Positions 20,949 through 31,056 of a DNA stretch of 64,000 bases are shown here, one piece after another; position 1 is the stretch's first letter; the number at the start of each line of letters is the position of its first letter. Source of the stretch: JBBILG01 sp037445085 (lineage in GTDB: Bacteria; Pseudomonadota; Gammaproteobacteria; Burkholderiales; Methylophilaceae); NCBI GenBank assembly GCA_037445085.1, contig JBBILG010000001.1:1-64000 (forward strand). Direction: 5' to 3'. Under the pieces are notes generated by a model. The model was given only the letters and a program-made list of their open reading frames with translations, ran no database searches and was not told the origin of the DNA. Made by a program: the position numbers and the translations under genes.

Positions 20949-22065
20949 TACCGGTACAAACCTTCCGTAGCTTCAGGCTCGACAGCCCCACTAGCACCAG
21001 CATCATGGTGATGATCCAGAAGCGCACGACCACCTGCGTTTCCTTCCAGCCTTTCTGCTCGAAGTGGTGGTGCAGCGGCGCCATCAGGAAAATGCGCCGG
21101 CCCTGGCCGTATTTCAGCCGGGTGTAGCGGTAGTAGCCCACCTGCGCCGCCACCGACAGGGTTTCCATGACGAACACCCCGCCCATGATGAACAGCACCA
21201 CCTCCTGGCGCACGATCACTGCCACCACGCCCAGCGCCGCGCCCAGCGCCAGCGCGCCGACGTCGCCCATGAACACTTCCGCCGGATAGGCGTTGAACCA
21301 GAGAAAGCCCAGCCCGGCCCCGGCCATGGCGGCGCAGAATATCGCGAGTTCGCCCGCGCCGGGGATGTAGGGCACGCCGAGGTATTTGGAGAAGTACAGG
21401 TGCCCGGCGACATAGGCGAAGATGGCGAACGCGCTGCCCACCAGCACGGTGGGCATGATGGCAAGGCCGTCCAGGCCGTCGGTGAGGTTGACGGCATTGC
21501 TGCTGCCGACGATGACCAGGTAGGTGAGCACGATGAAACCCACCGCGCCCAGCGGCAGCGCGATCTGCTTGAAGAACGGGAAAATCAGCGTGGTCTCCTG
21601 CGGCAGCGTCGCAGTGCTGTACAGATAGGCCGCCACGGAAAAGCCGATGAGCGATTGCCAGAAGTATTTTTCCCCGGCCGACAGCCCCTTGGGATTGCGA
21701 TGCACCACCTTGCGCCAGTCGTCCACCCAGCCGATCAGGCCAAAGCCCAGTGTGGTGAACAGCACCACCCATACGTATTCGTTGCCGATATCGGCCCACA
21801 GCAGGGTGGAGACGGCAATGGCCACCAGGATCATGGCACCACCCATGGTCGGCGTACCCGCCTTGATCAGATGGGTCTGCGGGCCATCGCCGCGCACCGC
21901 CTGGCCGACCTTGTACTGGGCCAGCTTGCGGATCATCACCGGTCCCACCAGGAAGGAGATCATCAGCGCGGTCAGCGCGGCCAGTACGGCACGCAGGGTG
22001 ATGTAGTTGAACACGTTGAATGCACGGATGTCCTGCGCCAGCCATTGCGCCAATTCAAGCAGCAT
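20932..22065 (-). CDS. mraY: MraY phospho-MurNAc-pentapeptide translocase
   Basis: Integral membrane enzyme that makes lipid I from UDP-MurNAc-pentapeptide and undecaprenyl phosphate. About ten membrane segments are visible in 377 residues. Catalytic motifs are [13 protein letters not shown], the aspartate pair in GWVDDWRKV and [13 protein letters not shown], plus the HHHFEQKGW loop near the end. The start ATG at 22065 overlaps the murF stop by 11 bp and has GGGAGGGG just upstream. The C-terminus runs slightly past the usual end (CTGNAATR) into the murD start. Confidence 0.97.
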   Translation of the reverse strand: MLLELAQWLAQDIRAFNVFNYITLRAVLAALTALMISFLVGPVMIRKLAQYKVGQAVRGDGPQTHLIKAGTPTMGGAMILVAIAVSTLLWADIGNEYVWVVLFTTLGFGLIGWVDDWRKVVHRNPKGLSAGEKYFWQSLIGFSVAAYLYSTATLPQETTLIFPFFKQIALPLGAVGFIVLTYLVIVGSSNAVNLTDGLDGLAIMPTVLVGSAFAIFAYVAGHLYFSKYLGVPYIPGAGELAIFCAAMAGAGLGFLWFNAYPAEVFMGDVGALALGAALGVVAVIVRQEVVLFIMGGVFVMETLSVAAQVGYYRYTRLKYGQGRRIFLMAPLHHHFEQKGWKETQVVVRFWIITMMLVLVGLSSLKLRKVCTGNAATR

Positions 22066-23425
22066 GATCCCCTCCCTTGCCGTTTTCCCCGCCGAGCAGC
22101 GCCACCACGCGCTCCATGCGCATGAAGCGCGAGCCCTTCACCAGCACCGTGGCATCGGCGGAGAGGTGCGGCCGCAGGGCGGCAGCCAGTGCCTCCGGCG
22201 TGTCGAAATGACGGCCGCCGTACTCGCGCGCCAGCTCGCCCAAGGTGAACAGGCCGTCCAGTCCGGCCGCCCGCGCATGGGTTCCGGTTTCGCGGTGCAG
22301 CGGGACAGCCTGCGCGCCCAGCTCGCCCATGTCGCCCAGCACCAGATAGCGGCGGCCTGGGCTGGCGGCCAGCACGTCGATGGCAGCGCACACCGAGGCC
22401 GGGTTGGCGTTGTAGGTGTCGTCGAGCAGGGTGCAGCCGGCGTGGCCGGCCTTGCGCTGCAGGCGCCCACCGGCGCCGCTGTAGCCCTGCAGCCCGGCGA
22501 CCACCATGGCAAGCGGCACGCCCATGGCCTGCGCCGCCGCCGCCGCTGCCAGCGCGTTGCGCACGTTGTGCAAGCCGGGAGCCGGCAGACGCAGCCCGGC
22601 CGCACCCTGCGGTGTGCGCAGCAGAATCTCGCTGCAATCGGCCTGCAGCCGGTAGCTGGCACTCACGTCGGCCGGCTGCTCCAGGCCGAAGGTCACGATG
22701 CGGTGCGGCGCGGCCAACTGCCGCCACAGCCTGGCATGCGCATCGTCGGCATTGATGACGGCGGTGCCGCCATCGACCAGTCCTTCGAAGATTTCGCCCT
22801 TGGCGCGCGCTACCCCTGCCACGCTGCCCAGTCCCTCCAGGTGTGCCGGCATGGCGTTGTTGATGAGCGCCACGTCCGGCCTGGCCAGGCGGGTCAGATA
22901 GGCGATCTCGCCGGCATGGTTCATGCCCATTTCCAGCACAGCGTAGCGATGCCCGGCATCGAGACGGAACAGGGTCTGCGGCAGACCGATGTCGTTGTTG
23001 AGGTTGCCCTGAGTGGCCAGTACCGCACCCTCGTTGCCGACCGCGGCGCGCAGGATGGCGGCCAGCATTTCCTTGACCGTGGTCTTGCCGTTGCTGCCCG
23101 TCACCGCGACCACGGGAATCGCGAATCTGCCGCGCCAGTGGGCGGCCAGGGCGCCCAGGGCGCGCCGCGTGTCCCCCACCACGATCCAGGGGCCCGGCCC
23201 CCCGTCCCCGGTCATCCGGCGCTCCTCCACCATGGCCGCCGCCGCGCCGCCGCGCAGGCAGGCAGTGGCGAACGCGTGGCCGTCGAAGCGCTCGCCGCGC
23301 AGGGCGACGAACAGTTCGCCGGGGCGGATGGCGCGGCTATCGGTGCAGACGCCGGTGAATTCACCGTCACGGCCGACCAGGGTGCCGCCGACGGCGCGCG
23401 CGGCCTCATCGAGCAGCATCCTCAC
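22055..23425 (-). CDS. murF: UDP-MurNAc-tripeptide--D-Ala-D-Ala ligase MurF
   Basis: Adds the D-Ala-D-Ala dipeptide to the precursor. The 456-residue protein has the UDP-binding N-domain ([18 protein letters not shown]), the ATP loop [19 protein letters not shown] near residues 110-128, the motif [16 protein letters not shown] and the late [13 protein letters not shown]. It begins with the ATGA overlap to murE and overlaps the mraY start. Start [14 protein letters not shown]. Confidence 0.97.
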   Translation of the reverse strand: MRMLLDEAARAVGGTLVGRDGEFTGVCTDSRAIRPGELFVALRGERFDGHAFATACLRGGAAAAMVEERRMTGDGGPGPWIVVGDTRRALGALAAHWRGRFAIPVVAVTGSNGKTTVKEMLAAILRAAVGNEGAVLATQGNLNNDIGLPQTLFRLDAGHRYAVLEMGMNHAGEIAYLTRLARPDVALINNAMPAHLEGLGSVAGVARAKGEIFEGLVDGGTAVINADDAHARLWRQLAAPHRIVTFGLEQPADVSASYRLQADCSEILLRTPQGAAGLRLPAPGLHNVRNALAAAAAAQAMGVPLAMVVAGLQGYSGAGGRLQRKAGHAGCTLLDDTYNANPASVCAAIDVLAASPGRRYLVLGDMGELGAQAVPLHRETGTHARAAGLDGLFTLGELAREYGGRHFDTPEALAAALRPHLSADATVLVKGSRFMRMERVVALLGGENGKGGDHAA

Positions 23426-24861
23426 GCTCGGCCCTCCAGCGCCCGCCGCGCCACTTCGGGATCGCTGAACGGCAGCCGGCGGTTGCCGATTTCCTGATAA
23501 TCCTCGTGCCCCTTGCCGGCGATTAGCACCACATCGCCAGGGCCGACGCCAATGATCGCCTCGCGGATAGCCGCGGCACGGTCCGCCTCGACCCGGTAGT
23601 TGCCGCGCATGCCGGCGAGGATGTCATCAATGATGGCGAGTGGCTCCTCGTGGCGCGGATTGTCCGAGGTGACGATGACCTCGTCGGCCAGGGCGGAAGC
23701 GACCTCGCCCATGAGCGGGCGCTTGCCCTTGTCACGGTTGCCGCCGCAGCCGAACACGCAGACGAGCCGGCCGCGCGTCTGCTCGCGCAGCGCCAGCAGC
23801 ACCTTTTCCAGCGCATCCGGCGTGTGCGCGTAGTCGATCACCACCAGCGGCGCGGCGCCGCCACCCAAGCGCTGCATGCGTCCGGCCACCGGCTCCACCG
23901 TGCGCAGGACATGCGCCGCGTCTTCCGGTGCGATGCCGGAGGCCAGCAGTGCCGCCAGCACCGCCAGCAGGTTGTAGGCATTGAAGCGGCCCAGCAGATG
24001 CGGCGCCTCCACCCTGATGTCGCCGCCCGGCAGACTGACGTCCATGGCCAGCCCGGCGTCGTCCAGCCGCAGGTTGCGGCCGCGTATCCCGCCCGCCTGC
24101 AGGCCGTAGCCGTGCAGTTCCAGCCCGTCGCGCGACAACGCCCCGAGCAGCCGCGCTCCGAAGGCGTCGTCCGCGTTGATCACCGCATGCCGGAGGCCGG
24201 GCCAGTCGAACAGCAGACGCTTGGCCCGGCCATAGGCCTCCATGTCGCCGTGGTAGTCGAGATGGTCGCGCGACAGGTTGGTGAACACCGCCACGTCGAA
24301 GCGCATGCCGTTGACGCGCCCCTGGCTCAAACCGTGCGAAGACACCTCCATGGCAAGACAAACCGCGCCCTGCCGGCGGTAATCGGCCAGCAGGCCGTGC
24401 AGCAGCACCGCGTCCGGAGTGGTGTTGTGCGAAGGTGCGAGGGCGCCGGGAAAGCCGTTGCCCAGCGTGCCGACCAGTGCCGTCCGGCGGCCCAGCCGGG
24501 CAAGTGCCGCGGCCAGCCAGTGGCTGCAAGAGGTCTTGCCGTTGGTGCCGGTGATGCCGATGCTCCACAGGCCCTCGGCAGGATGGCCGTAGAACTCGGC
24601 CGCGATGCAGCCCGCCTGCTCGCGCAGCCCCGCCACGGCCAGATGGGGCACCCGCCACGCGTCGTCCCAGGTGAAGCCAGCACCCTCCCACAACACCGCC
24701 ACGGCGCCCCGGGCGATGGCTTCCCCGATGTGCCGGCGGCCGTCGGCACGCTCGCCGGGATAGGCGAGGAACAGACTGCCCGGCTCCACCCGGCGGCTGT
24801 CCGCGGCGATGGCCGCGGGCTGCGCTCCCATTGCGGCCAGACGGGCGAGCGGGTTCATCAC
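23422..24861 (-). CDS. murE: UDP-MurNAc-L-Ala-D-Glu--meso-diaminopimelate ligase MurE
   Basis: Adds the third residue of the peptide stem. The ATP loop GITGTNGKTSCSHWLAAAL is near residues 105-123. The C-terminal domain carries the motif TSDNPRHEEP, whose Asn-Pro-Arg core (DNPR) is the determinant for meso-diaminopimelate rather than lysine, as expected in a Gram-negative. The length of 479 residues is typical. The start overlaps the ftsI stop (ATGA). Confidence 0.97.
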   Translation of the reverse strand: MMNPLARLAAMGAQPAAIAADSRRVEPGSLFLAYPGERADGRRHIGEAIARGAVAVLWEGAGFTWDDAWRVPHLAVAGLREQAGCIAAEFYGHPAEGLWSIGITGTNGKTSCSHWLAAALARLGRRTALVGTLGNGFPGALAPSHNTTPDAVLLHGLLADYRRQGAVCLAMEVSSHGLSQGRVNGMRFDVAVFTNLSRDHLDYHGDMEAYGRAKRLLFDWPGLRHAVINADDAFGARLLGALSRDGLELHGYGLQAGGIRGRNLRLDDAGLAMDVSLPGGDIRVEAPHLLGRFNAYNLLAVLAALLASGIAPEDAAHVLRTVEPVAGRMQRLGGGAAPLVVIDYAHTPDALEKVLLALREQTRGRLVCVFGCGGNRDKGKRPLMGEVASALADEVIVTSDNPRHEEPLAIIDDILAGMRGNYRVEADRAAAIREAIIGVGPGDVVLIAGKGHEDYQEIGNRRLPFSDPEVARRALEGRA

Positions 24862-26585
24862 ACCATCTCCCGGATTTCCGGCTGATCCGCCGGCGGCAGC
24901 ACGATATTGGTGAGCGGGGCATCCTGCGGCACCGAAAGCAGGCGCAGCGCGCCCGCCATCACGGCGCTGAACACCGGCGCCGCCACGGTACCGCCGTAAT
25001 ATTGTCCGGCACCCGGCTCGTCTATCATCACCGCGATGACGAGTCGGGGGTCGGACACCGGCCCCAGCCCGACGAAGGACGACACGTAGCGGTCGGGCAG
25101 GTAGCCGCCGGGGCCGAGCTTGTGCGCCGTGCCGGTCTTGCCGGCCATGCGGTAACCCGCCACCTGCGCCTTGGGTGCGGTGCCGCCGACCTGCGTGGCC
25201 ATTTCCAGCATGTCACGCACCGCGCGGGCGGTCCGTGCGGAGAGGACCGGCTGCCCCACCGGCGGCGATTTCAGTTTGCGCAGCGACACCGGCATGAGCA
25301 CGCCGTCGCCGGCGAATATGGTGTAGGCGCGCGCCAACTGCAACAGGCTGAGGCTGACGCCGTGGCCGTAGGACATGGTAGCCTGCTCGATCGGTTTCCA
25401 GGTCCGGTACGGGCGCAGCCGGCCGGCCGCTTCGCCGGGGAAGCCGACATTTGCCGGACTGCCGAAGCCGACCTGGTTGAACAGATTCCACAGGGACTGC
25501 GGCGCAAGACTCATGGCCATCTTGACCGAGCCGACATTGGAGGATTTCTGGATCACCTCGGCCACGCTTAACATTTCGTGCCGTTGAACGTCGCGGATGG
25601 TCTTGCGCCCGATATGCAAAAAGCCGGGCGAGGTATCGATGAGCGTCTCCGGCGCGAACAGGCCGGCCTCCAGTACGGCCGCCGCGGTGAACGGCTTGAG
25701 CGTCGAGCCCGGCTCGAAGATGTCGACGATGGCACGGTTGCGCATCCGCCCGCCCAGTCTGGCCGGGTTGTTGGGGTTGTAGCTGGGCTGGTTGGCCAGT
25801 GCCAGCACTTCGCCGGTACGCGCGTTCAGCACCACGATGGCGCCGGCTTTGGCCTTGTGCTCCGCCACCGCCGCCGCCAGCTCGCGATGCGCGAGATACT
25901 GGATGTTGCGGTCGATGGAGAGCACCAGGTCGCGGCCGTCCTGCGGCAACCTGACCGCTTCCAGATCTTCGACGATGCGTCCCAGCCCGTCCTTGAGCAC
26001 GCGCCGGCTGCCCGGCTTGCCGGCGAGCCAGTCCTGATACACCAGCTCCAGCCCTTCCCGGCCGCGGTTGTCGATGTCGGTGAAACCGACCACGTGCGCG
26101 ACCACCTCCGCCGCGGGATAGTAGCGCCGGTACTCGCGCTGACTATAGATGCCGCGGATGCCGAGCCGCATCACCTGCACCGCCTCGTCCGGCGGCAGGC
26201 GTCGCTTGAGATAGACGAATTCGCGCTGGCTGTCGGCCAGCCTTTGTCGCACAACGGCGGGTTTGAGCCCGAGCAGTTCCGCCAGCCTGGTCAACTGCTC
26301 ATCGCTGATGATCACGTCGGGCGGACTGGCCCAGATGGATTCCACCGGCGTGCTGATGGCCAGCGGCTCGCCGTGGCGGTCGGTGATCATACCGCGATGC
26401 GCGGGCAGGGTGAGGGTGCGGCTGTAGCGCGCCTCCCCCTTCTGCTGGAGGAAATCTTTGTGCATCCCCTGCAGGTAGAGCGCCCGGCCGAGCAGCACGG
26501 CGAACCCCGCCAGCACGCCCAGCAGCAGCACCCGCCGGCGCCAGGTCGGCAGGCGTATCATGCGCCCGGCGTGACCTTCCCTCAT
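24858..26585 (-). CDS. ftsI: FtsI / PBP3 septal transpeptidase
   Basis: Class B penicillin-binding protein that cross-links septal peptidoglycan with FtsW. The start at 26585 overlaps the ftsL stop by 4 bp; an alternative is the ATG at 26561 (MIRLPTWRRRV). There is one N-terminal membrane anchor (about residues 18-38), a pedestal domain and the transpeptidase domain. The latter has SxxK in FEPGSTLKPFT, SxN in KSSNVGSVKM and KTG in MAGKTGTAHK. It is 575 residues long. Confidence 0.96.
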   Translation of the reverse strand: MREGHAGRMIRLPTWRRRVLLLGVLAGFAVLLGRALYLQGMHKDFLQQKGEARYSRTLTLPAHRGMITDRHGEPLAISTPVESIWASPPDVIISDEQLTRLAELLGLKPAVVRQRLADSQREFVYLKRRLPPDEAVQVMRLGIRGIYSQREYRRYYPAAEVVAHVVGFTDIDNRGREGLELVYQDWLAGKPGSRRVLKDGLGRIVEDLEAVRLPQDGRDLVLSIDRNIQYLAHRELAAAVAEHKAKAGAIVVLNARTGEVLALANQPSYNPNNPARLGGRMRNRAIVDIFEPGSTLKPFTAAAVLEAGLFAPETLIDTSPGFLHIGRKTIRDVQRHEMLSVAEVIQKSSNVGSVKMAMSLAPQSLWNLFNQVGFGSPANVGFPGEAAGRLRPYRTWKPIEQATMSYGHGVSLSLLQLARAYTIFAGDGVLMPVSLRKLKSPPVGQPVLSARTARAVRDMLEMATQVGGTAPKAQVAGYRMAGKTGTAHKLGPGGYLPDRYVSSFVGLGPVSDPRLVIAVMIDEPGAGQYYGGTVAAPVFSAVMAGALRLLSVPQDAPLTNIVLPPADQPEIREMV

Positions 26586-26842
26586 GGGGCCACCCTCTGG
26601 ATGCGATCCGCTTCCGGCACCCGCATCTGCAGGTGCCGGGTGGCGATGCGCTCGATGCGGGAATGCATGGCCCAGGTGCCCTGCTCCAGTTGCAGCCGCC
26701 CCCATTCCACCTGATACTGCTTGGCACGATCCTGCTGCTGTTGCAGCTCGATGTAGAACTTGCGCGCCTGGTGCTGGGACGTGACCAGCCCCAGGGCGCC
26801 TGCCAGCGCCACCGCCGCCAGGATGAAGTTCAGCCTGATCAC
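26582..26842 (-). CDS. ftsL: Cell division protein FtsL
   Basis: An 86-residue bitopic protein. A membrane helix (residues 1-20) is followed by a heptad-patterned periplasmic helix rich in Gln ([20 protein letters not shown]), as expected for the FtsL partner of FtsB and FtsQ. It sits between rsmH and ftsI with 4 bp overlaps on both sides. Sequence conservation in FtsL is low, so the call rests mainly on size, topology and position. Confidence 0.93.
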   Translation of the reverse strand: MIRLNFILAAVALAGALGLVTSQHQARKFYIELQQQQDRAKQYQVEWGRLQLEQGTWAMHSRIERIATRHLQMRVPEADRIQRVAP

Positions 26843-27777
26843 GGCGCCTCCGTGCGCTCGGCCACGCGCAGCACGGCACTGCGCGCGCGCGGGTTGACGG
26901 CGATTTCCGCGGCCCCGGCCCGCACCGCCCGCCCCACCGCCACCATGCGCGGCGGCGGCAAGTCGCTGGCGCGCACCGGGAGGCGCGACGGCAGCGTGTC
27001 ACGGTCCTGCTGGGCACGGATGAAGCGTTTGACCATGCGGTCTTCCAGTGAATGGAAACTGATCACTGCGAGCCGCCCACCGGGCGCCAGCACGTCGGCA
27101 CATTGCGGCAGGGTCAGCGACAACTCCTCAAGCTCCTGATTGAGGTAAATCCGTAGAGCCTGAAAGGTGCGCGTCGCCGGATCCTGCCCAGGCTCGGTTT
27201 TGGGCACCGCACCTGCCACGATCTGGGCAAGCCGTCCGGTCGTGGCGATGACATCCCCCCTTGCGCGTGCCGCAACAATCGCCCTTGCAACCTGTTTAGC
27301 AAACCGTTCTTCACCATAATCGCGGATGACCTCCCTCAGTTGTTGCTCGGACGCCTGCGCCAGAAATTCTGCCGCGGTCTGGCCGCGGCTCTGGTCCATG
27401 CGCATGTCCAGCGGACCGTCGAATCGAAAGCTGAAGCCGCGCGCCGGCTCGTCGATCTGCGGCGACGACACGCCGAGATCCAGCAGCACGCCGTCCACCC
27501 TGTCCGCGCCGGCCTCTGCCAGCGCCTCGCGCAGCGCGCTGAAACGGCTGTGCACCAGGGTAAAGCGCGCATCGCCAATCTCCCGTCCCGCCTCGATGGC
27601 CGCCAGATCGCGGTCCAGCGCGATCAGCCGGCCCTGCGCCCCCAGCCGCTGCAGGATGGCGCGGCTGTGGCCGCCACGCCCGAAGGTGCAATCGACATAC
27701 ATGCCCCCGGGACGGATGTTCAGTGCAGCGACGGCTTCGTTCAGGAGGACGGCGACATGGCGTGAGCGGGCGCTCAC
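26839..27777 (-). CDS. rsmH: 16S rRNA (cytosine1402-N4)-methyltransferase RsmH
   Basis: Methylates N4 of C1402 in the ribosomal P site, using S-adenosylmethionine. The start is a GTG at 27777 overlapping the mraZ stop as GTGA, with GGAAGGG 8 nt upstream. It gives [19 protein letters not shown]. The SAM-binding motif [31 protein letters not shown] and the C-terminal [13 protein letters not shown] are diagnostic. Its 312 residues match the family (about 313). The longer frame reaching 27867 is unsupported. Confidence 0.97.
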   Translation of the reverse strand: MSARSRHVAVLLNEAVAALNIRPGGMYVDCTFGRGGHSRAILQRLGAQGRLIALDRDLAAIEAGREIGDARFTLVHSRFSALREALAEAGADRVDGVLLDLGVSSPQIDEPARGFSFRFDGPLDMRMDQSRGQTAAEFLAQASEQQLREVIRDYGEERFAKQVARAIVAARARGDVIATTGRLAQIVAGAVPKTEPGQDPATRTFQALRIYLNQELEELSLTLPQCADVLAPGGRLAVISFHSLEDRMVKRFIRAQQDRDTLPSRLPVRASDLPPPRMVAVGRAVRAGAAEIAVNPRARSAVLRVAERTEAP

Positions 27778-28220
27778 AACGAGAACCCTTCCAGCTCGGT
27801 CGGCAGCGCCAGCTCCTCGGCGGACATGGCGCGCTCGAGCTGCACCTTCCAGGCCTCGGCACTCCACAGTTCGAAATGGCTGCCCTGACCCACCAGCATC
27901 ACCTGCTTTTCCAGGCCCGCGAATTCGCGCAGCACAGGGGAGACGAGCAGTCGGCCCGCGCCGTCGAGTTCCAGATCCTCAGCGAAGCCGACCAGCAGGC
28001 GCTGCAGGGCGCTGGACTGCCGGTCGAAGCTGGAAAGAGCCATGATTCTGGCCTGGATGGGTTCCCAGGCGGGCTGGGGGTAGAGCAGCAGACAACGGTG
28101 CGGGTGCGCGGTGAGAATGAGATACCCGGCACATTGCGCCTGCAGGGCGTCACGGTGCCGGCTCGGCACGGCCAGTCTGCCCTTGGCATCCAGATTCAAT
28201 GATGCTGCACCGCGAAACAT
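27774..28220 (-). CDS. mraZ: MraZ transcriptional regulator of the division cluster
   Basis: A 148-residue AbrB-like DNA-binding protein with two MraZ repeats, each with the conserved DxxGR pattern: [15 protein letters not shown] near residues 10-24 and [17 protein letters not shown] near 86-102. MraZ binds repeated boxes ahead of its own gene and represses the cluster. Such an array is present just upstream here. AAGGGG precedes the ATG at 28220. It is the first gene of the 18 kb operon. Confidence 0.96.
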   Translation of the reverse strand: MFRGAASLNLDAKGRLAVPSRHRDALQAQCAGYLILTAHPHRCLLLYPQPAWEPIQARIMALSSFDRQSSALQRLLVGFAEDLELDGAGRLLVSPVLREFAGLEKQVMLVGQGSHFELWSAEAWKVQLERAMSAEELALPTELEGFSL

Positions 28221-28280
28221 GACACCCCTTTAAGAGGAACGGAAAAAAGCAAAGGGAGCCGCCCCCGCCTTTGGCAACCC

Positions 28281-28325
28281 GCCCAATCTCCCCACAAAAT
28301 CCCACTTTTTTCCACCTATTTCCAC
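28281..28325 (-). promoter_or_regulatory. MraZ operator: GTGG boxes at 10 bp spacing
   Basis: On the minus strand four boxes read GTGGA, GTGGA, GTGGG and GTGGG. In plus coordinates they lie at 28321-28325, 28311-28315, 28301-28305 and 28291-28295. Their spacing is exactly 10 bp, one helical turn. A fifth partial box, TGGGC, follows at 28281-28285. This is the arrangement known for MraZ sites (TGGG-type boxes separated by 5 bp). The first box overlaps the 3' end of the -10 element, so binding would block transcription starting there. Confidence 0.85.
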
Positions 28326-28352
28326 TATAGATAAAAAAAACGGGCATCGCAA
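28324..28352 (-). promoter_or_regulatory. Sigma70-type promoter of the mraZ/division operon
   Basis: Minus-strand -35 TTGCGA (28347-28352) and -10 TATAGT (28324-28329) are separated by exactly 17 bp, the spacer containing a run of eight T. An AT-rich tract upstream (about 28390-28465) may act as an UP element. Predicted transcription starts near 28317, inside the MraZ box array, giving a leader of about 100 nt before mraZ. Confidence 0.75.
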
Positions 28353-28724
28353 GCCCTTTTTCTCGGTTTTTCCTTTTGCGCTCAAACACTTAGGCAGTTT
28401 TGGTGAAAAAATTTTATCCTTAATAATTAAGAAGATATGAAATTATGTGAAAGTTTTTTATGAGGAATTGCGTGCATCCCATTGCCTACACGGCCGCCGT
28501 TCTCGCCGACATGGCAATCCCCTTTGGTCGCCCAAGGCAGCATCGGGGACACGTCCGGTTCCCGGCTCGCGCTCGCGCGCAGCCAAGTCGGAGCGCGTCA
28601 CCCGCGCCACGATGCAACGCGGCGGATACAATCTGCCGCAAGGTTCCAAGGCATCGCAAACAAAATACGGCGCGGGGATGCGTTCGGGCAAGCCGGAGAA
28701 TCGGGATGCAACAGAAAAGTCGGG
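28353..28724. other. Intergenic region between the mraZ promoter and rnpB
   Basis: About 370 bp without a supported gene. 28390-28465 is strikingly AT-rich for this genome and holds the 13 bp palindrome CTTAATAATTAAG at 28419-28431. 28466-28724 returns to high GC. Short open frames here (up to about 100 codons on either strand) run into rnpB, have no clear ribosome site and resemble no family I know. No intrinsic terminator for rnpB with a clear T-run was found. Confidence 0.6.
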
Positions 28725-29037
28725 GAAGCTGGCCGATAAGCCGGGTTCTGTAAGCGGCATGCAGCCGCCCGACAGTCATTCCTCTAGGCCTGCGGTTGCC
28801 CGCAGGCTCAAGCGACCTACCCGCCGGCAGCGCGAGCCACGCTGTCGCCGGCCTATTTGGTCTTGCTCCGGATGGAGGTTGCCGCGTTTCACGTCCGCCG
28901 CGCCGAAGCGCGGCTTGCTCGTCTCTGTGGCCCTGTTCCTCGCCTCACGGCGTACGGCCGTTAGCCGTCATCCTGCTCTGCGGAGCCCGGACTTTCCTCC
29001 CCCCACGGGTGCGGGCGGCGACTGTCTGGCCAGCTTC
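28725..29037 (-). ncRNA. rnpB: RNase P RNA component, type A
   Basis: Catalytic RNA that removes 5' leaders from pre-tRNAs. On the minus strand it begins GAAGCTGGCCAGACAGTCGC. It contains the invariant GAGGAAAGTCCGGGC (P4 5' strand region, about 28986-29000) and ends with the conserved ACAGAACCCGGCTTATCGG segment that pairs back to the 5' end. The 5' GAAGCTGGCC and 3' GGCCAGCTTC strands are complementary (P1). The estimated length of about 313 nt is shorter than the 377 nt of E. coli. End points are approximate. Confidence 0.93.
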
Positions 29038-29044
29038 CTGGCCC

Positions 29045-29050
29045 ATTTTA
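29045..29050 (-). promoter_or_regulatory. -10 box of rnpB
   Basis: TAAAAT on the minus strand lies exactly 7 nt before the expected first base of RNase P RNA at 29037, the right distance for a -10 element. The -35 region is poor; a partial GGACA-type match is seen a little too close. It lies between the pyrC stop and rnpB. Confidence 0.6.
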
Positions 29051-29113
29051 CCAGCTCTGGACCCTGTCCGCCCGGCCGCAGAGGTCACATCGCGGCGCGG
29101 GCTGCCGGGTTCG

Positions 29114-30154
29114 TCACGGCATCAATCTCCACGCGACCATCCCGCCCGCGCGCAGCGGCACCAGCGCCTCGTTGCCGAACGGCAGGGTTTCCGCAACCGT
29201 CCATGCTTCGCGCGCCAGGGTGATGTGCCCGCTATTGCGCGGCAGGCCGTAGAAATCCGGCCCATGGAAGCTGGCGAAGGCTTCCAGCCGATCCAGCGCG
29301 CCGGCCGCCTCGAACACCTCGGCATACAGTTCGATGGCGGCATGCGCCGTGTACATGCCGGCGCAGCCGCAGGCCGATTCCTTGGCCGAGCGCGCATGCG
29401 GGGCACTGTCGGTGCCCAGGAAGAACTTGGGATTGCCGGAGGAGGCGGCGGCGACGAGTGCACGGCGGTGTTCCTCTCGCTTCAATACCGGCAGGCAGTA
29501 GGCGTGCGGACGGATGCCGCCGGCGAACAGGGCATTGCGGTTCATCAGCAAGTGGTGCGCGGTGATGGTCGCCGCCACGTTGGGGCCGGCCTGCTCGACG
29601 AAGGCGACCGCCTCGCGCGTAGTGATGTGTTCCAGCACCACCTTGAGGCGCGGGAAACGCTCGACGATGCTGACGAGATGCCGCTCGATGAACACCCGCT
29701 CGCGGTCGAACACGTCGATCGCGGAATCCGTCACCTCGCCGTGCAGGAGCAGCGGCAGCCCCACTTCCTGCATGGCGGCGAACACCTCGTCGCAACGGCG
29801 GAAATCGGTGACGCCCCAGGCGGAATTCGTCGTCGCGCCGACGAAGAAGGCTTCCCCCACACCATGCACCAGGCCACTGGCGCGGGCACGCAGGATTTCG
29901 CCGGGCGCGGTGTGGTCGGTGAGGTAGAGCGTCATCAGCGGCTCGAAGGACAGGCCCGGCGGCAGTGCCGCCAGGATGCGCCCGCGGTAGGCGAGCGCGT
30001 CGTCCACCGTGCGCACCGGCGGGTCGAGGTTGGGCATGATCATGGCGCGGCCGAAACGCCGCGCGCTGTCGGGCAGCACCGCGCGCAGCATGTCGCCGTC
30101 GCGCAGGTGCAGATGCCAGTCGTCGGGACGGGTGAGGGTCAGTGTTTGCGTCAT
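29114..30154 (-). CDS. pyrC: Dihydroorotase (class II, PyrC)
   Basis: Zinc amidohydrolase of pyrimidine synthesis that cyclises carbamoyl aspartate to dihydroorotate. The metal-binding [13 protein letters not shown] is at residues 11-23, followed by [12 protein letters not shown] and [18 protein letters not shown]. The late motifs are [27 protein letters not shown] and [16 protein letters not shown], with the active-site Asp. At 346 residues it matches the E. coli-type short dihydroorotase. The start overlaps the rsmI stop by 4 bp, an odd pairing that suggests co-transcription. Confidence 0.97.
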   Translation of the reverse strand: MTQTLTLTRPDDWHLHLRDGDMLRAVLPDSARRFGRAMIMPNLDPPVRTVDDALAYRGRILAALPPGLSFEPLMTLYLTDHTAPGEILRARASGLVHGVGEAFFVGATTNSAWGVTDFRRCDEVFAAMQEVGLPLLLHGEVTDSAIDVFDRERVFIERHLVSIVERFPRLKVVLEHITTREAVAFVEQAGPNVAATITAHHLLMNRNALFAGGIRPHAYCLPVLKREEHRRALVAAASSGNPKFFLGTDSAPHARSAKESACGCAGMYTAHAAIELYAEVFEAAGALDRLEAFASFHGPDFYGLPRNSGHITLAREAWTVAETLPFGNEALVPLRAGGMVAWRLMP

Positions 30155-30996
30155 TCCGGTTTGATTTCCAGGGCCAGTTGATAGAGCGCGTTCTTCTTCG
30201 CGCCGGTGATGTGCGCCGCCAATTTTACCGCCTGTTTCAGCGGCAGTTCGTCCAGCAGCAGTTGCAGCACGCGGAGCACTTCGTCGTCCGCTGTCCGCTT
30301 GTCCGCTGCCGGCGCCCCCTCCACCAGCAAGACGAATTCGCCGCGCCGGCGGTTGTCATCCGCCTGCAGCCAGCCGGCCGCCTCGCCCAGCGCGCAGCGA
30401 TGGAAGGTCTCGAAAGTCTTGGTGAGTTCGCGCGCGATCACGAGCGTGCGCTCGCCACCCAGCACCCGTGCCATATCGGCAACGCTGTCCAGCACGCGGT
30501 GCGGCGCTTCATAGAACACCAGGATGGCCGGTTCGCCGCGCAACGCCTGCAGCGCCTGGCGACGCTGCGCGGCGGATGCCGGCAAAAAACCATGGAACAG
30601 GAAATGCGGCTGCGCCAAGCCGGCCGCCGACAGCGCGGCCACCGCCGCGCAGGGGCCTGGCAACGGCACGATGCGGATTCCCGCCGCGCGGGCCATGGCA
30701 ACCAGCACAGCACCGGGATCGCTGATGCCCGGCGTGCCGGCATCCGATACCAGCGCCACCGAGCGGCCTGCCTGCAATTCGGCCAGCAGTTTCTCGCCGG
30801 CGGACCGCTCGTTGTGTTCGTGCAGCGCCACGAGTTTCGCCCCGATGCCGTAATGGGCGAGCAGCCGGGCGCTGTGGCGGGTGTCCTCGGCTGCCACCCG
30901 ATCCACCGACTTCAGCACCTCCAGCGCGCGCAGGGTGATATCCTGCAAGTTCCCGATCGGCGTCGCCACCACATATAATGTACCGCCATGCGTCAA
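30151..30996 (-). CDS. rsmI: 16S rRNA (cytidine1402-2'-O)-methyltransferase RsmI
   Basis: Methylates the ribose 2'-O of C1402, the same nucleotide whose base RsmH modifies. The family start [19 protein letters not shown] is preceded by no ATG. A TTG at 30996 with GGGAG 5 nt upstream gives [16 protein letters not shown] and is my choice; the longer frame to 31329 is the reverse of yraN. Other motifs are [43 protein letters not shown] and FYEAPHR. It is 281 residues long and divergent from yraN. Confidence 0.94.
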   Translation of the reverse strand: MTHGGTLYVVATPIGNLQDITLRALEVLKSVDRVAAEDTRHSARLLAHYGIGAKLVALHEHNERSAGEKLLAELQAGRSVALVSDAGTPGISDPGAVLVAMARAAGIRIVPLPGPCAAVAALSAAGLAQPHFLFHGFLPASAAQRRQALQALRGEPAILVFYEAPHRVLDSVADMARVLGGERTLVIARELTKTFETFHRCALGEAAGWLQADDNRRRGEFVLLVEGAPAADKRTADDEVLRVLQLLLDELPLKQAVKLAAHITGAKKNALYQLALEIKPE

Positions 30997-31056
30997 TTTC
31001 GCTCCCGTTTCCCGTTGCGGCAGAACCCGGCGCCGCCTCGCCTGCATGATACCGCA

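Noticed and set aside
28447..30181. Several long plus-strand frames running from the mraZ upstream region through rnpB and pyrC.
   Set aside because: They cross the RNase P RNA and the reverse of pyrC; composition is Arg/Pro-rich and no ribosome site is present.
30988..31056. An earlier start for yraN at 30988.
   Set aside because: It would overlap the divergent rsmI start and adds a basic, non-conserved extension.
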